From an uncultured Lachnospiraceae bacterium (GTDB taxonomy: Bacteria > Bacillota > Clostridia > Lachnospirales > Lachnospiraceae): DNA of 64,000 nt. The notes below the pieces were generated by a model. That model searched no databases and was not told where the DNA came from. It saw nothing but the letters and a program-made list of their open reading frames with translations. The stretch covers positions 1 to 64,000 of the forward strand of contig URMK01000001.1 in NCBI GenBank assembly GCA_900548905.1, read 5' to 3'. Position numbers and translations under genes: made by a program. How positions within the stretch are numbered: the stretch's first letter is position 1; every line of letters begins with the position of its first letter. Positions 51,597 through 60,093 of this stretch are shown here, piece after piece.

Positions 51597-52714
51597 AAGC
51601 GGCAGTGATTTCCTTCACTGAAAAAGGCGGCAGATGGAACCGGGAGATTACCGGCAGACTCCGGGCGGAGGAGGCAGACAGCACCGGATACGGCTTTTAT
51701 AAATACGCAGGAGAGGGGCTGACCCCTTTTACCCATGTGAAAGATCTGACGGAGGGGCTTTTTGCTTCCTGCGACCTTCTCCTTTTTATTGGAGCAACAG
51801 GAATTGCGCTGCGTGCGGTTGCTCCTTTTCTTCGGGGAAAAACGAAGGATCCGGCAGTCCTGGTGATGGATGAATGCGGCCTTCATGTCATTTCCCTGCT
51901 GTCGGGCCACCTGGGCGGGGCGAATGAATGGTGCAGACGGATCGCGCTTCTCACGGGCGCGGAACCGGTTATCACCACGGCGACGGATTTAAACGGGGTG
52001 TTCGCCGTAGATGTGTTTGCCAGAGAAAACGGATTGGCTGTGCGGAACCCGGAAGCTGTCCGTGAGGTGTCCGGGAGGCTCCTTAACAGGGAAGCAGTGG
52101 GGTTTTACAGCGACATCCCATGGGAAGGGGAGCTTCCGCCCCTGCTGGTTCCGGTGACGGACAGGGAAACAGGGGCGGATGAGGCACGGCGGCCGGTATG
52201 CGGGATTGTGATATCGGCGGAAGGGGACCGGCAGGTATTCCCTCTGTCCTGTTTTCTCGTCCCCAGGGATCTGACGGTGGGAATCGGCTGCAGGAAAGGC
52301 ATATCCAGGGAAGAAATTACCCGTTGCCTTACCCGCATCCTGGAAGAAAAAGGGCTTTGGGAAGGAAGAATTGCCCGTTTTACGTCCGTCAGCCTGAAAA
52401 GTGCGGAAACGGGAATCCAGGAAGAGGCATTGGCAAGGAGAGTGCCTTTTCTTACCTTCACACCCCGGGAACTGGAACAGGTACCCGGTTCTTTCCATGG
52501 TTCGTCCTTTGTGGAACAGACCGTGGGGGTGGATAATGTATGCGAACGGGCCGCTGTTCTAGGGAGCGGTTCAGGAGAACTGCTTGTGGAAAAGCAGGCG
52601 GGCGGCGGTATTACCATCGCCGTCGCCAGACAGAGCGCTTCGGCATTCCGCGTGTTGTTCCGGCCATATGCGAAGGAAGATACAAAGAACGGGACAGCCG
52701 GAACAGTTACCTAA
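51593..52714 (+). CDS. cbiG: CbiG, cobalt-precorrin-5A hydrolase
   Basis: A 373-residue CbiG. It opens the delta-lactone and releases acetaldehyde. Characteristic stretches are LLLFIGATGIALRAVAPFL and LSGHLGGANEWCRRIA in the N-terminal half and VGIGCRKGISREEI in the C-terminal half. It overlaps cbiF by 4 bases. Confidence 0.92.
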   Translation: MKAAVISFTEKGGRWNREITGRLRAEEADSTGYGFYKYAGEGLTPFTHVKDLTEGLFASCDLLLFIGATGIALRAVAPFLRGKTKDPAVLVMDECGLHVISLLSGHLGGANEWCRRIALLTGAEPVITTATDLNGVFAVDVFARENGLAVRNPEAVREVSGRLLNREAVGFYSDIPWEGELPPLLVPVTDRETGADEARRPVCGIVISAEGDRQVFPLSCFLVPRDLTVGIGCRKGISREEITRCLTRILEEKGLWEGRIARFTSVSLKSAETGIQEEALARRVPFLTFTPRELEQVPGSFHGSSFVEQTVGVDNVCERAAVLGSGSGELLVEKQAGGGITIAVARQSASAFRVLFRPYAKEDTKNGTAGTVT

Positions 52715-52731
52715 AAAGAGAGGACAAAAGA

Positions 52732-53475
52732 ATGTTATATATAGTAGGATTTGGCCCGGGCAGCTATGAACAGATGACCGTGGAAGCGGACCGGGCGCTG
52801 CAGGGAAGTGATTTGATTATCGGATATACCACCTATGTGGACATCATCCGTCCCTGGTTCCCGGAAAAGGAATTCCTGGTGACGCCTATGAAGCAGGAAA
52901 AAGAACGGTGTCTTATAGCCATAGAGGAAGAAAAAAAGGGTAAAAAAGTGGCCCTTGTGTGCAGCGGCGACAGCGGGATTTACGGCATGGCGAGCCTGGT
53001 GTATGAACTGGCGGCACAGGAGGAGGGCCTCACGGAACGCATCCATGTCATTGCGGGTGTGACGGCGGCCGCCAGCGGCGGCGCTTTGCTGGGAGCACCT
53101 CTTTCCCATGATTTCCTTACGATAAGCCTGAGCGATCTGCTTACCCCCATGGAAGTTATCCGGGAACGGATCCGCTGCGGTGCAAAAAGCGATACGGTTC
53201 TCTGCATTTATAATCCCTCCAGCCGGAAGCGGGGCGATTATCTGCAGACGGCCTGTGATATCGTTCTGGAATGGCGCTCCCCCCGTACGGTGTGCGGCTA
53301 TGTACGCAACATCGGAAGGGTTGGGGAAGAGGCGGTGGTGACAACGCTGGAGGAACTGCGTAACACGCAGGTGGATATGTTTACTACGGTTTTTATCGGA
53401 AACAGCCATACCAGGAATATCCATGGAAAAATGGTAACCCCCAGGGGATACCGGCTTGAAGAAGCAAAGGAGTGA
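52732..53475 (+). CDS. cbiH: CbiH, cobalt-precorrin-3 C17-methyltransferase
   Basis: A 247-residue methyltransferase that also contracts the ring. It starts MLYIVGFGPGSYEQMTVEAD and has VCSGDSGIYGMASLVYE and CIYNPSSRKRG. ATG 52732 is chosen because it starts the fold with AGAGAGGA upstream; the frame is open upstream to 52540. It lies 17 bases after cbiG. Confidence 0.92.
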   Translation: MLYIVGFGPGSYEQMTVEADRALQGSDLIIGYTTYVDIIRPWFPEKEFLVTPMKQEKERCLIAIEEEKKGKKVALVCSGDSGIYGMASLVYELAAQEEGLTERIHVIAGVTAAASGGALLGAPLSHDFLTISLSDLLTPMEVIRERIRCGAKSDTVLCIYNPSSRKRGDYLQTACDIVLEWRSPRTVCGYVRNIGRVGEEAVVTTLEELRNTQVDMFTTVFIGNSHTRNIHGKMVTPRGYRLEEAKE

Positions 53476-53488
53476 ACAGAAAATCCAG

Positions 53489-54352
53489 ATGAAACAGAAA
53501 GTGATGTTGTTTGCCGGGACCACGGAAGGAAGGCTGCTGTATGAATTCCTGGAAGAAAGAGGAATTGATGCCGGCGTTTATGTCACCACAGCCTATGGGG
53601 AGCAGATCCTGTCCCATGAAAAACAACGGCTGCCACGCACAGCGAGCCAGCCTTATGTTCAACAACGGCTGCCATACCCTGCCAGGGAACCGGACAGCGC
53701 CGTCCATATCCATACAGGGTGCCTTGACCGGGAAGGGATGGAAGAGCAAATGAAGCAATATGCCCCCACGCTGGTGATTGATGCCACACATCCGTATGCG
53801 GACGCGGCAACGGCAAATATCAGGGAGGCCAGCGGCACCTTACATATCCCTTATATCCGTGTCCTGCGCGCATCCTGCCGGGACAGGAATGAGCAGCTTA
53901 TGCCGGAGGGGCTGACGGAGGTGGTGGATATCCGTGCCGCCGCTGCCAGGCTTGAACATACCTGCGGAAACATTTTGGTGACTACAGGCAGCAAGGAGCT
54001 GCAGGAGTTGTGCGGCCTCACCGGCTTTTCGGAACGTATTTATGCCAGGATACTGCCGATTCCCGCAATGCTGGAAAAATGCCGCAAGCTGGGTCTTACC
54101 GGCAGGCATATCATCTGTATGCAGGGGCCTTTTTCCGAGGAAATGAATTATGCCATGCTCCGGGAGGTGGATGCAGCATTTCTGCTCACCAAGGAATCGG
54201 GGACGGCGGGCGGCTATCCGGAGAAGCTGGCGGCGGCAAAACGTGCCAATGCGGCGGTGGTGGTTATCAGACGGCCGGAAGCCGGGGATGGATATTCGGT
54301 GGAACAGGTAAAGGGGATCCTGCTTGCAAAGGATGGAAACGATCATGGATAA
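53489..54352 (+). CDS. cbiJ: CbiJ, cobalt-precorrin-6A reductase, carrying a 13-residue insert
   Basis: A 287-residue CbiJ that reduces the corrin ring. It starts KVMLFAGTTEGRLLYEFLE and has VIDATHPYAD and GPFSEEMNYAM. The start is ATG 53489; a TTG at 53456 overlapping cbiH is less likely. Residues 48-60 (LPRTASQPYVQQR) are the in-frame 39-bp element also seen in the ABC ATPase and cobC. The element is bounded by CAACGGCTGCCA at 53624 and 53663. The insert lies in a region likely to be a surface loop, so the enzyme is probably intact. Confidence 0.88.
   Translation: MKQKVMLFAGTTEGRLLYEFLEERGIDAGVYVTTAYGEQILSHEKQRLPRTASQPYVQQRLPYPAREPDSAVHIHTGCLDREGMEEQMKQYAPTLVIDATHPYADAATANIREASGTLHIPYIRVLRASCRDRNEQLMPEGLTEVVDIRAAAARLEHTCGNILVTTGSKELQELCGLTGFSERIYARILPIPAMLEKCRKLGLTGRHIICMQGPFSEEMNYAMLREVDAAFLLTKESGTAGGYPEKLAAAKRANAAVVVIRRPEAGDGYSVEQVKGILLAKDGNDHG
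53630..53668 (+). repeat. 39-bp intragenic element, copy 2 (in cbiJ)
   Basis: In-frame 39-bp insert, 32 of 39 bases identical to the cobC copy, including CCTTATGTTCAACAACGGC. Flanking CAACGGCTGCCA repeats start at 53624 and 53663, 39 bases apart. It encodes LPRTASQPYVQQR. Confidence 0.8.
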
Positions 54353-55601
54353 ACAGAAAATAAGTATTATAGGGATTGGAATGGGCGATCCCGGAACTAT
54401 GACCGGTAACGGGAAAGAATTGCTTTCCCGGGCCGGTCTGGTGGCAGGGGCAGGCCGTATGTTGGCTTCCTGCGGCCTGCAGGAGGGAAGCACTCCGGAA
54501 CGGATCGTATGCAGGGCCTATGAGCCGGAGAAAATCTGCGCGGCGATCAGAGAAAGCGGGAAAGAAGAGGCAGCGGTGCTTATGTCCGGGGATACCGGCT
54601 TTTACAGCGGTACCAAAAAGCTGCTGGAAGCGTTGGAAGAGTACCGGGAGGAGATGAAAGACCGGTGTCTTGTATGTATCCATGTGGAGCCGGGGATATC
54701 TTCCCTTTCTTATTTCGCATCCAGACTCCGGCTTTCCTGGGACGATGCGGTCGTCCTGAGCTTTCACGGAAGGAAGGATAACCTTCTTGCCGCCGTCAGG
54801 CGGAACCGGAAGACATTCCTGCTTACCGGCGGACAGACGGAGGAAATCTGCAGGGAACTGACCGAAGGAGGGCTGGGTAAAGTTACGGTTTATGCGGGCA
54901 GCCGCCTTTCCTATCCGGAGGAACGCATTGTCAAATGTCCGGCCGGGGAGTGGCAGGCCTCCGGTTTTCCCGCGGAAACGGACGGACTCACTGTCCTTCT
55001 TATCCGGAATGAACAGGCGGGGAATTCCTATATGACAGGGATCCCGGAGGAATGCTTTATCCGCGGACAGGTTCCCATGACGAAAAGCGAGGTCAGGGCG
55101 GTTATCCTGAGCAAGCTGGCGGTACGGGAAGAGGATGTGGCCTATGATATCGGCGCAGGAACCGGATCCGTATCCGTGGAACTGGCTCTTGCAGCAGGAA
55201 AAGGACAGGTTTTTGCTGTGGAATGTGAGCCGGAAGGGATTGGCCTGATCCGGCAGAACGCCAGGAAATTCGGGTGCCATAATCTGACGGTGGTGGAGGG
55301 GATGGCACCGGAGGCACTGGCCGGGCTGCCGGCGCCGGATGTGGTATTTATCGGAGGGACAAAAGGCAGGCTTGAACAGATACTGGAAGCGATTCCGTGC
55401 AAGGGAGGCTCCGTCCGTATCTGTATCAGCGCGGTTACTATGGAAACGGCGGCGGAGGCTTTACGTTGTATGCAGGAGAAAAAGCTGCAGAATGTGGATG
55501 GCTGCCAGATTGGAATTACCAGGCTGCGCCCGGTGGGAGGTCTGCATATGCTGCAGGCGCAGAATCCGATTTTTCTTCTGTGGGGGGATATGACAGGATG
55601 A
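54345..55601 (+). CDS. cbiET: CbiE-CbiT fusion (precorrin-6B C5,15-methyltransferase and decarboxylase)
   Basis: A 418-residue fusion. The first about 200 residues are the CbiE methyltransferase (IIGIGMGDPGTMTGNGKELL; VLMSGDTGFYSG). The second part is CbiT, a Rossmann-type methyltransferase/decarboxylase (VAYDIGAGTGSVSVELAL; AVECEPEGIGLIRQNAR). ATG 54345 overlaps the cbiJ stop by 8 bases. The fused form equals CobL of the aerobic pathway. Confidence 0.92.
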   Translation: MDKQKISIIGIGMGDPGTMTGNGKELLSRAGLVAGAGRMLASCGLQEGSTPERIVCRAYEPEKICAAIRESGKEEAAVLMSGDTGFYSGTKKLLEALEEYREEMKDRCLVCIHVEPGISSLSYFASRLRLSWDDAVVLSFHGRKDNLLAAVRRNRKTFLLTGGQTEEICRELTEGGLGKVTVYAGSRLSYPEERIVKCPAGEWQASGFPAETDGLTVLLIRNEQAGNSYMTGIPEECFIRGQVPMTKSEVRAVILSKLAVREEDVAYDIGAGTGSVSVELALAAGKGQVFAVECEPEGIGLIRQNARKFGCHNLTVVEGMAPEALAGLPAPDVVFIGGTKGRLEQILEAIPCKGGSVRICISAVTMETAAEALRCMQEKKLQNVDGCQIGITRLRPVGGLHMLQAQNPIFLLWGDMTG

Positions 55602-57094
55602 GAGAGGCGGCTGACAGAACGGAAAGAAACATGGCGGCAGCGCCCCGGATCCTCATTGCGGGCACCGGCAGCGGATGCGGGAAAACAACTTTGACCTGCG
55701 GCATTTTATATGGCCTTGCCAGACAGGGATACAGACCGGCCGCCTTTAAATGCGGGCCGGATTATATTGATTCTATGTTCCACAGCCGTGTGCTGGGAAT
55801 GGAGACCGGGAATCTGGACAGCTTTTTCACCGATGAACAGACGCTCCGGGCCCTGCTTGCCGGAAAACATGCCGGGAACCGCGGGGAAAGCCATACCCGC
55901 AGGGGTGCCGGAACGGACGGCGTACGGAGAGATATCCGCGTGATCGAAGGCGTAATGGGGTATTATGACGGCATGGGGTTTTCGGAAAAAGGCAGCGCGA
56001 GTGAAATCGCGGCTTTGACAGAAACGCCGGTCATCCTCACGGTAAATGCGAGGGGGATGAGCCGCTCCGTGCTGGCGGTGCTGAAAGGATTTTTGGAGAG
56101 CCAGAGCCGGCCCGGGATCAAAGGCGTTATTTTTAACCAGCTGTCCCCCATGCTTTATCCGGCTGTGTGCCGGGAGGCAGAGGCGCTTGGCGTGCGGGTG
56201 CTGGGATATGTGCCGCGTTTGCCGGAGGCGGCTTTTGAAAGCCGGAAGCTGGGGCTGGTTATGCCCGGGGAAATCGAAGGGTTCCGGGAGAAGCTTGCCC
56301 TTTTGTATGACAGCCTGAAGGATACGCTGGATTGGGCCGGATTGTGGGAGCTTGCGGAAAGTGCCCCGCCCCTTCCCGGTTTCCCGGAGGAAAGGACAAG
56401 CCCTCCTTTCTCCGGTGTGAAGATTGGAGTGGCGAAGGACGAAGCCTTTTGCTTTTTATACCAAGACAACATGGATTTTTTAAGACGCCTGGGGTGTGAA
56501 ATTGCTTACTTCAGCCCGCTTCGCGGGGAATCGCTGCCGGAGGGAGCGGATGCGCTGATACTGAACGGCGGTTATCCGGAGCTGTACGCGGACAGGCTGG
56601 AACAAAACCTTCCCATGCGCAGAGCGGTAAAAAAAGCGGTGGAAAACGGAATGCCTGTCATTGCGGAGTGCGGAGGCTTTATGTACCTGCATCAGCGGCT
56701 TCAGGATGACAGGGGACAGTATCATGAAATGGCAGGGGTATTGCAGGGAGACTGCTACCGCACGCCCCGGCTGTCCCGTTTCGGATATATTACGATGAAA
56801 GCAAAAAAAGATAATCTGCTGTGCCGGGCCGGCGAAGCATTGAAAGCCCATGAATTCCACTATTACGACAGTACCTTTCCGGGGGATGCCTTTACGGTGG
56901 AAAAAGGAGGGGGCCGGCCCGGCTGGACGGCAGGTGTGGCGGATAATACGATGTATGCGGGATTCCCCCATCTTTATTTTTATGGGAATCCGGAAGCGGC
57001 ATACGCATTTGTGGAGGCGGCAGAAAAGTATGGAAAACGAAGAAAATTCGATGCAGTACCTGGAGACATGCGGGAAGCGGATTCAGGGGCTTGA
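55598..57094 (+). CDS. cbiA: CbiA, cobyrinate a,c-diamide synthase
   Basis: A 498-residue amidotransferase that converts two side-chain carboxylates to amides using glutamine and ATP. The N-terminal P-loop is GTGSGCGKTT, and AAFKCGPDYID follows. The C-terminal glutaminase has its Cys in VIAECGGFMYL. ATG 55598 overlaps the cbiET stop by 4 bases; ATG 55631 is a second choice. It overlaps cobT by 65 bases. Confidence 0.92.
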   Translation: MREAADRTERNMAAAPRILIAGTGSGCGKTTLTCGILYGLARQGYRPAAFKCGPDYIDSMFHSRVLGMETGNLDSFFTDEQTLRALLAGKHAGNRGESHTRRGAGTDGVRRDIRVIEGVMGYYDGMGFSEKGSASEIAALTETPVILTVNARGMSRSVLAVLKGFLESQSRPGIKGVIFNQLSPMLYPAVCREAEALGVRVLGYVPRLPEAAFESRKLGLVMPGEIEGFREKLALLYDSLKDTLDWAGLWELAESAPPLPGFPEERTSPPFSGVKIGVAKDEAFCFLYQDNMDFLRRLGCEIAYFSPLRGESLPEGADALILNGGYPELYADRLEQNLPMRRAVKKAVENGMPVIAECGGFMYLHQRLQDDRGQYHEMAGVLQGDCYRTPRLSRFGYITMKAKKDNLLCRAGEALKAHEFHYYDSTFPGDAFTVEKGGGRPGWTAGVADNTMYAGFPHLYFYGNPEAAYAFVEAAEKYGKRRKFDAVPGDMREADSGA

Positions 57095-58181
57095 CCGGCG
57101 GGCCGGGAAAGCCGGTGAGCGGCATTGGAACAAGATTGCAAAGCCGCTGCATGGGCTGGGACTGCTGGAGGATGCGCTGGTGCAGATTGCAGCGATCCAG
57201 GGAACGGAGGATATTTCCCTGGAAAAAAAGGCAGTGATTGTCATGTGTGCGGATAACGGGATCATCGAAGAGGGGATATCCCAGAGCGGATATGAAGTCA
57301 CGACGGTGGTAACCGGTAATATCGCCAAAGGTCTTGCCAGTGTCAACCGGATGGCCTCTTGTGCCGGAGCGGATGTATTTCCGGTGGATGTGGGAATGAA
57401 GGAGGATTTGCAGCTGCCGGGCCTTCTGGTAAAAAAGACCAGGAACGGAACCTGTAATTTCTTAAAAGAACCGGCCATGGAGGACAGGGATATGCTTGCG
57501 GCGCTGCAGGCCGGCGTGGAAATGGTCGAAAAGCTGGCCTCCGAAGGCTACAGGCTTCTGGCTCTGGGGGAAATGGGGATCGGGAACACCACGACCAGCA
57601 GCGCTCTAGCCTCCGTAATGCTGGGGGTACCTGCCGAAAAGGTGACAGGGCCGGGCGCAGGTCTGGATAAGGAAGGCGTGCGGCACAAGACGGAGGTGAT
57701 TGACCGGGCGATCGCCGCGTGGCGGCTGGAAAGCGCCGGCCCGCTTCAGGAAGGCGGGGAACAGGTAAGGGAAACGCAGAGAAGGGAAACCCTTCGTGCC
57801 CTGCGTACGGTGGGAGGTCTGGATCTGTGTGCACTGACGGGAGCATGTATCGGAGGCGCCGTGTTCCGTGTCCCTGTTGTGCTGGACGGCCTGATTACCG
57901 CGGTGGCGGCGCTGGCAGCCTGCCGGCTGCTTCCCGGTGTGCGGGACTTCCTTTTGCCCTCCCATCTGGGAAAAGAGCCGGCCATGGCGGCTATCTATGA
58001 GGAACTTAAGGCTGTACCCGTCATTCATGCCCGCCTGGCTTTGGGAGAAGGAACCGGCGCGGTGGCCCTTTTTCCTCTTCTTGACATGGCCTGCCAGGTC
58101 TACCGGGAGAATGCCACCTTCGGGGATTTGGAGATGGATGCCTATGAAGATTACGGCACACAGGAGGTTCCGGTATGCTGA
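57030..58181 (+). CDS. cobT: CobT, nicotinate-nucleotide:DMB phosphoribosyltransferase
   Basis: A 383-residue enzyme that attaches the lower-ligand base to ribose phosphate to form alpha-ribazole phosphate. It carries VIVMCADNGIIEEGIS, ALGEMGIGNTTTSSALAS and a C-terminal LALGEGTGAVALFPLLD with the active-site Glu. ATG 57030 gives a 65-base overlap with cbiA; ATG 57051 is also possible. cobT's presence shows that the lower ligand is a nucleotide base, though which base is not known. Confidence 0.92.
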   Translation: MENEENSMQYLETCGKRIQGLDRRAGKAGERHWNKIAKPLHGLGLLEDALVQIAAIQGTEDISLEKKAVIVMCADNGIIEEGISQSGYEVTTVVTGNIAKGLASVNRMASCAGADVFPVDVGMKEDLQLPGLLVKKTRNGTCNFLKEPAMEDRDMLAALQAGVEMVEKLASEGYRLLALGEMGIGNTTTSSALASVMLGVPAEKVTGPGAGLDKEGVRHKTEVIDRAIAAWRLESAGPLQEGGEQVRETQRRETLRALRTVGGLDLCALTGACIGGAVFRVPVVLDGLITAVAALAACRLLPGVRDFLLPSHLGKEPAMAAIYEELKAVPVIHARLALGEGTGAVALFPLLDMACQVYRENATFGDLEMDAYEDYGTQEVPVC

Positions 58182-58741
58182 TGGTGATCACGGGAGGCAG
58201 CGGCAGCGGTAAATCGGCCTTTGCGGAAGAAAAGGCGGTAATGCTTGCCGCGGGAGGCCCTTTGGCGTATCTTGCCACCATGCAGGTCTATGGAGAAGAG
58301 GGCAGGCGGAAGGTGGAGCGCCACAGGCAGCTGCGTGACGGAAAGGGCTTTGTCACAATAGAACGTACCGCCCGGGTGGATTTGGCGGAACCGGGGGCAG
58401 AGGCAACGGTTCTCCTGGAATGCATGACTAACCTGGCGGCCAATGAGCTGTTTTCCGCAGAAGAGGAGCCGGCGGGAGATAAGACGGGGCAGGACGCGGG
58501 CTGCCCGGAGGCGGCGGAAAGGCGGATTCTGGAAACGGTGGATCGCCTGTATGCCAAATGCCGGAACCTGGTAATTGTGACCGGAGAAGTGGCTTCCGAC
58601 GGTATTTCCTATGAGGAAGGTACGGAAAACTATATCCGTCTGCTGGAACGGGTTAACTGCGGCCTTTGCCGTAAGGCGGACGCAGCCTATGAAGTAGTGT
58701 ACGGGATTCCGGTGTGCCTGAAAGGAAAGGAGAGCTTATGA
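58175..58741 (+). CDS. cobU: CobU, adenosylcobinamide kinase/guanylyltransferase
   Basis: A 188-residue bifunctional enzyme. The P-loop is ITGGSGSGKSAFAEEKA (complete, with Ser after Lys). The GMP-transfer His is likely in the segment VERHRQLR. It phosphorylates and then activates cobinamide with GTP. The start overlaps cobT by 7 bases. Confidence 0.92.
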   Translation: MLMVITGGSGSGKSAFAEEKAVMLAAGGPLAYLATMQVYGEEGRRKVERHRQLRDGKGFVTIERTARVDLAEPGAEATVLLECMTNLAANELFSAEEEPAGDKTGQDAGCPEAAERRILETVDRLYAKCRNLVIVTGEVASDGISYEEGTENYIRLLERVNCGLCRKADAAYEVVYGIPVCLKGKESL

Positions 58742-59526
58742 GAGTACTGTTCGCGTCCTTTTGTATCGCCTTTTCCATGTATTCCAAAATCCCCATGCCA
58801 AGAGTGGATTGGACGGAGGAAAACAGGAAATATGCCATATGCTTTTTCCCATTGGTCGGTTTGGTAACAGGAGGGCTTTGTTATGCCTGGTATCTGCTGT
58901 GCGGACATCTGAAAGCCGGGGATTTCCTGTTTGCGGCAGGTATGGCGGCCATTCCGCTGTTCCTGACAGGGGGGATCCATGTGGACGGTTTTATGGATAC
59001 CATGGATGCGCTGCATTCGTATCTTCCCCGGGAGGAGAAGCTGCGCATACTGAAGGACTCCCATATCGGGGCTTTTTCCGTCATCTGCCTGCTGGGCTAT
59101 TACCTGACCTATCTGGGATTCCTTTCCCAAATGGGTTCCTTTACCGGGAGTTATCGCAGGCAGGCGGTTCTGTGCTTCTGCCTGGGGTTCCTGCTCTCCC
59201 GTGTTTTGAGCGGCCTGAGTATTGTGTATATGCCCGGAGCTAAAAAAGAAGGGCTTTTATATGCCTTTTCATCAACCGCCCATAAAAGGTACGTGAGGCT
59301 TGTCCTGTTTGGCCTGCTTGGCGCAGGGATCCTGGGGATGCTTTTTGTCTCTCCTTTGGCAGGGGGGCTGACCGTTGTAGGAAATCTGATGGTTTATGGC
59401 TGGTATGGACATTGCTCCAAAAAGGAGTTTGGGGGGATAACCGGGGATCTGGCAGGGTGGTTTTTGCTGTGTGCCGAGTGGGTGAGCGCTGTGGTCCCGG
59501 TTGTGGTCGGACTGTTCCTGGGATGA
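58738..59526 (+). CDS. cobS: CobS, cobalamin-5'-phosphate synthase
   Basis: A 262-residue membrane protein with several hydrophobic helices. FSMYSKIPMPRVDW and the acidic GGIHVDGFMDTMDALHSY are the family hallmarks. It joins activated cobinamide to alpha-ribazole (phosphate). ATG 58738 overlaps the cobU stop by 4 bases. Confidence 0.92.
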   Translation: MRVLFASFCIAFSMYSKIPMPRVDWTEENRKYAICFFPLVGLVTGGLCYAWYLLCGHLKAGDFLFAAGMAAIPLFLTGGIHVDGFMDTMDALHSYLPREEKLRILKDSHIGAFSVICLLGYYLTYLGFLSQMGSFTGSYRRQAVLCFCLGFLLSRVLSGLSIVYMPGAKKEGLLYAFSSTAHKRYVRLVLFGLLGAGILGMLFVSPLAGGLTVVGNLMVYGWYGHCSKKEFGGITGDLAGWFLLCAEWVSAVVPVVVGLFLG

Positions 59527-59648
59527 GGCGTCCGTTTTCCCTTTATCCGGGTATATGATAAATAGTAGTAACGGTCCGTACGGGCGGCGTATTTATTGTG
59601 CGGACCATTAAAACGCAGGGAAAGAAGAAGCATGAAAGGAAGACAGGC

Positions 59649-60092
59649 ATGGAGGTTTATATTGGCGGCAGGGCACAGGGAAAGCTGGAATATGTGAGGG
59701 CAAAGTATCCGGAAAAAGATCGGATTGTTTCCGGCGGGGATGCCGGAATAGAAGATTGTCTGGAGGCGGATGTGATAGATCATTTCCATTTATTTATCAG
59801 AAGGTACGGGGAGGACAGGGAGGCGGCCCGGGCGGCTGTGGAACGGATTATGGAGGCAAATCCGGGTGTGATTATTGTATGTGACGAGATTGGATGCGGA
59901 ATCGTTCCGATGGAGCGGGCGGAACGGGAATACCGGGAGCTGGTGGGGCGGATTATGTGCAGGGTTGTGAGCCGTGCGGATCGGGTGGAGCGGCTTGTGT
60001 GCGGGCTTGCGCAGCGTCTTAAGCCGGCAGGAAATGAAACGTGCAGCCGTTCGGATCTGTCTGAACAGCTGCACGTTCCGGGGAGGAAATAG
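59649..60092 (+). CDS. CobU-like protein with a degenerate P-loop
   Basis: A 147-residue protein resembling the C-terminal part and overall outline of CobU (VIIVCDEIGCGIVPMERAER, then REYRELVGRIMCRVVSRA). The P-loop IGGRAQGKLEY has Gly6, Gly11 and Lys12, but Leu13 replaces the Ser/Thr needed for metal-ATP binding. The His region of CobU is not recognisable. It is shorter than the intact CobU of 188 residues encoded 0.9 kb upstream. It may be a pseudoenzyme, a regulator, or a CobU with a different substrate. Start ATG 59649; the frame is open upstream to 59598. Confidence 0.7.
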   Translation: MEVYIGGRAQGKLEYVRAKYPEKDRIVSGGDAGIEDCLEADVIDHFHLFIRRYGEDREAARAAVERIMEANPGVIIVCDEIGCGIVPMERAEREYRELVGRIMCRVVSRADRVERLVCGLAQRLKPAGNETCSRSDLSEQLHVPGRK

Positions 60093-60093
60093 T

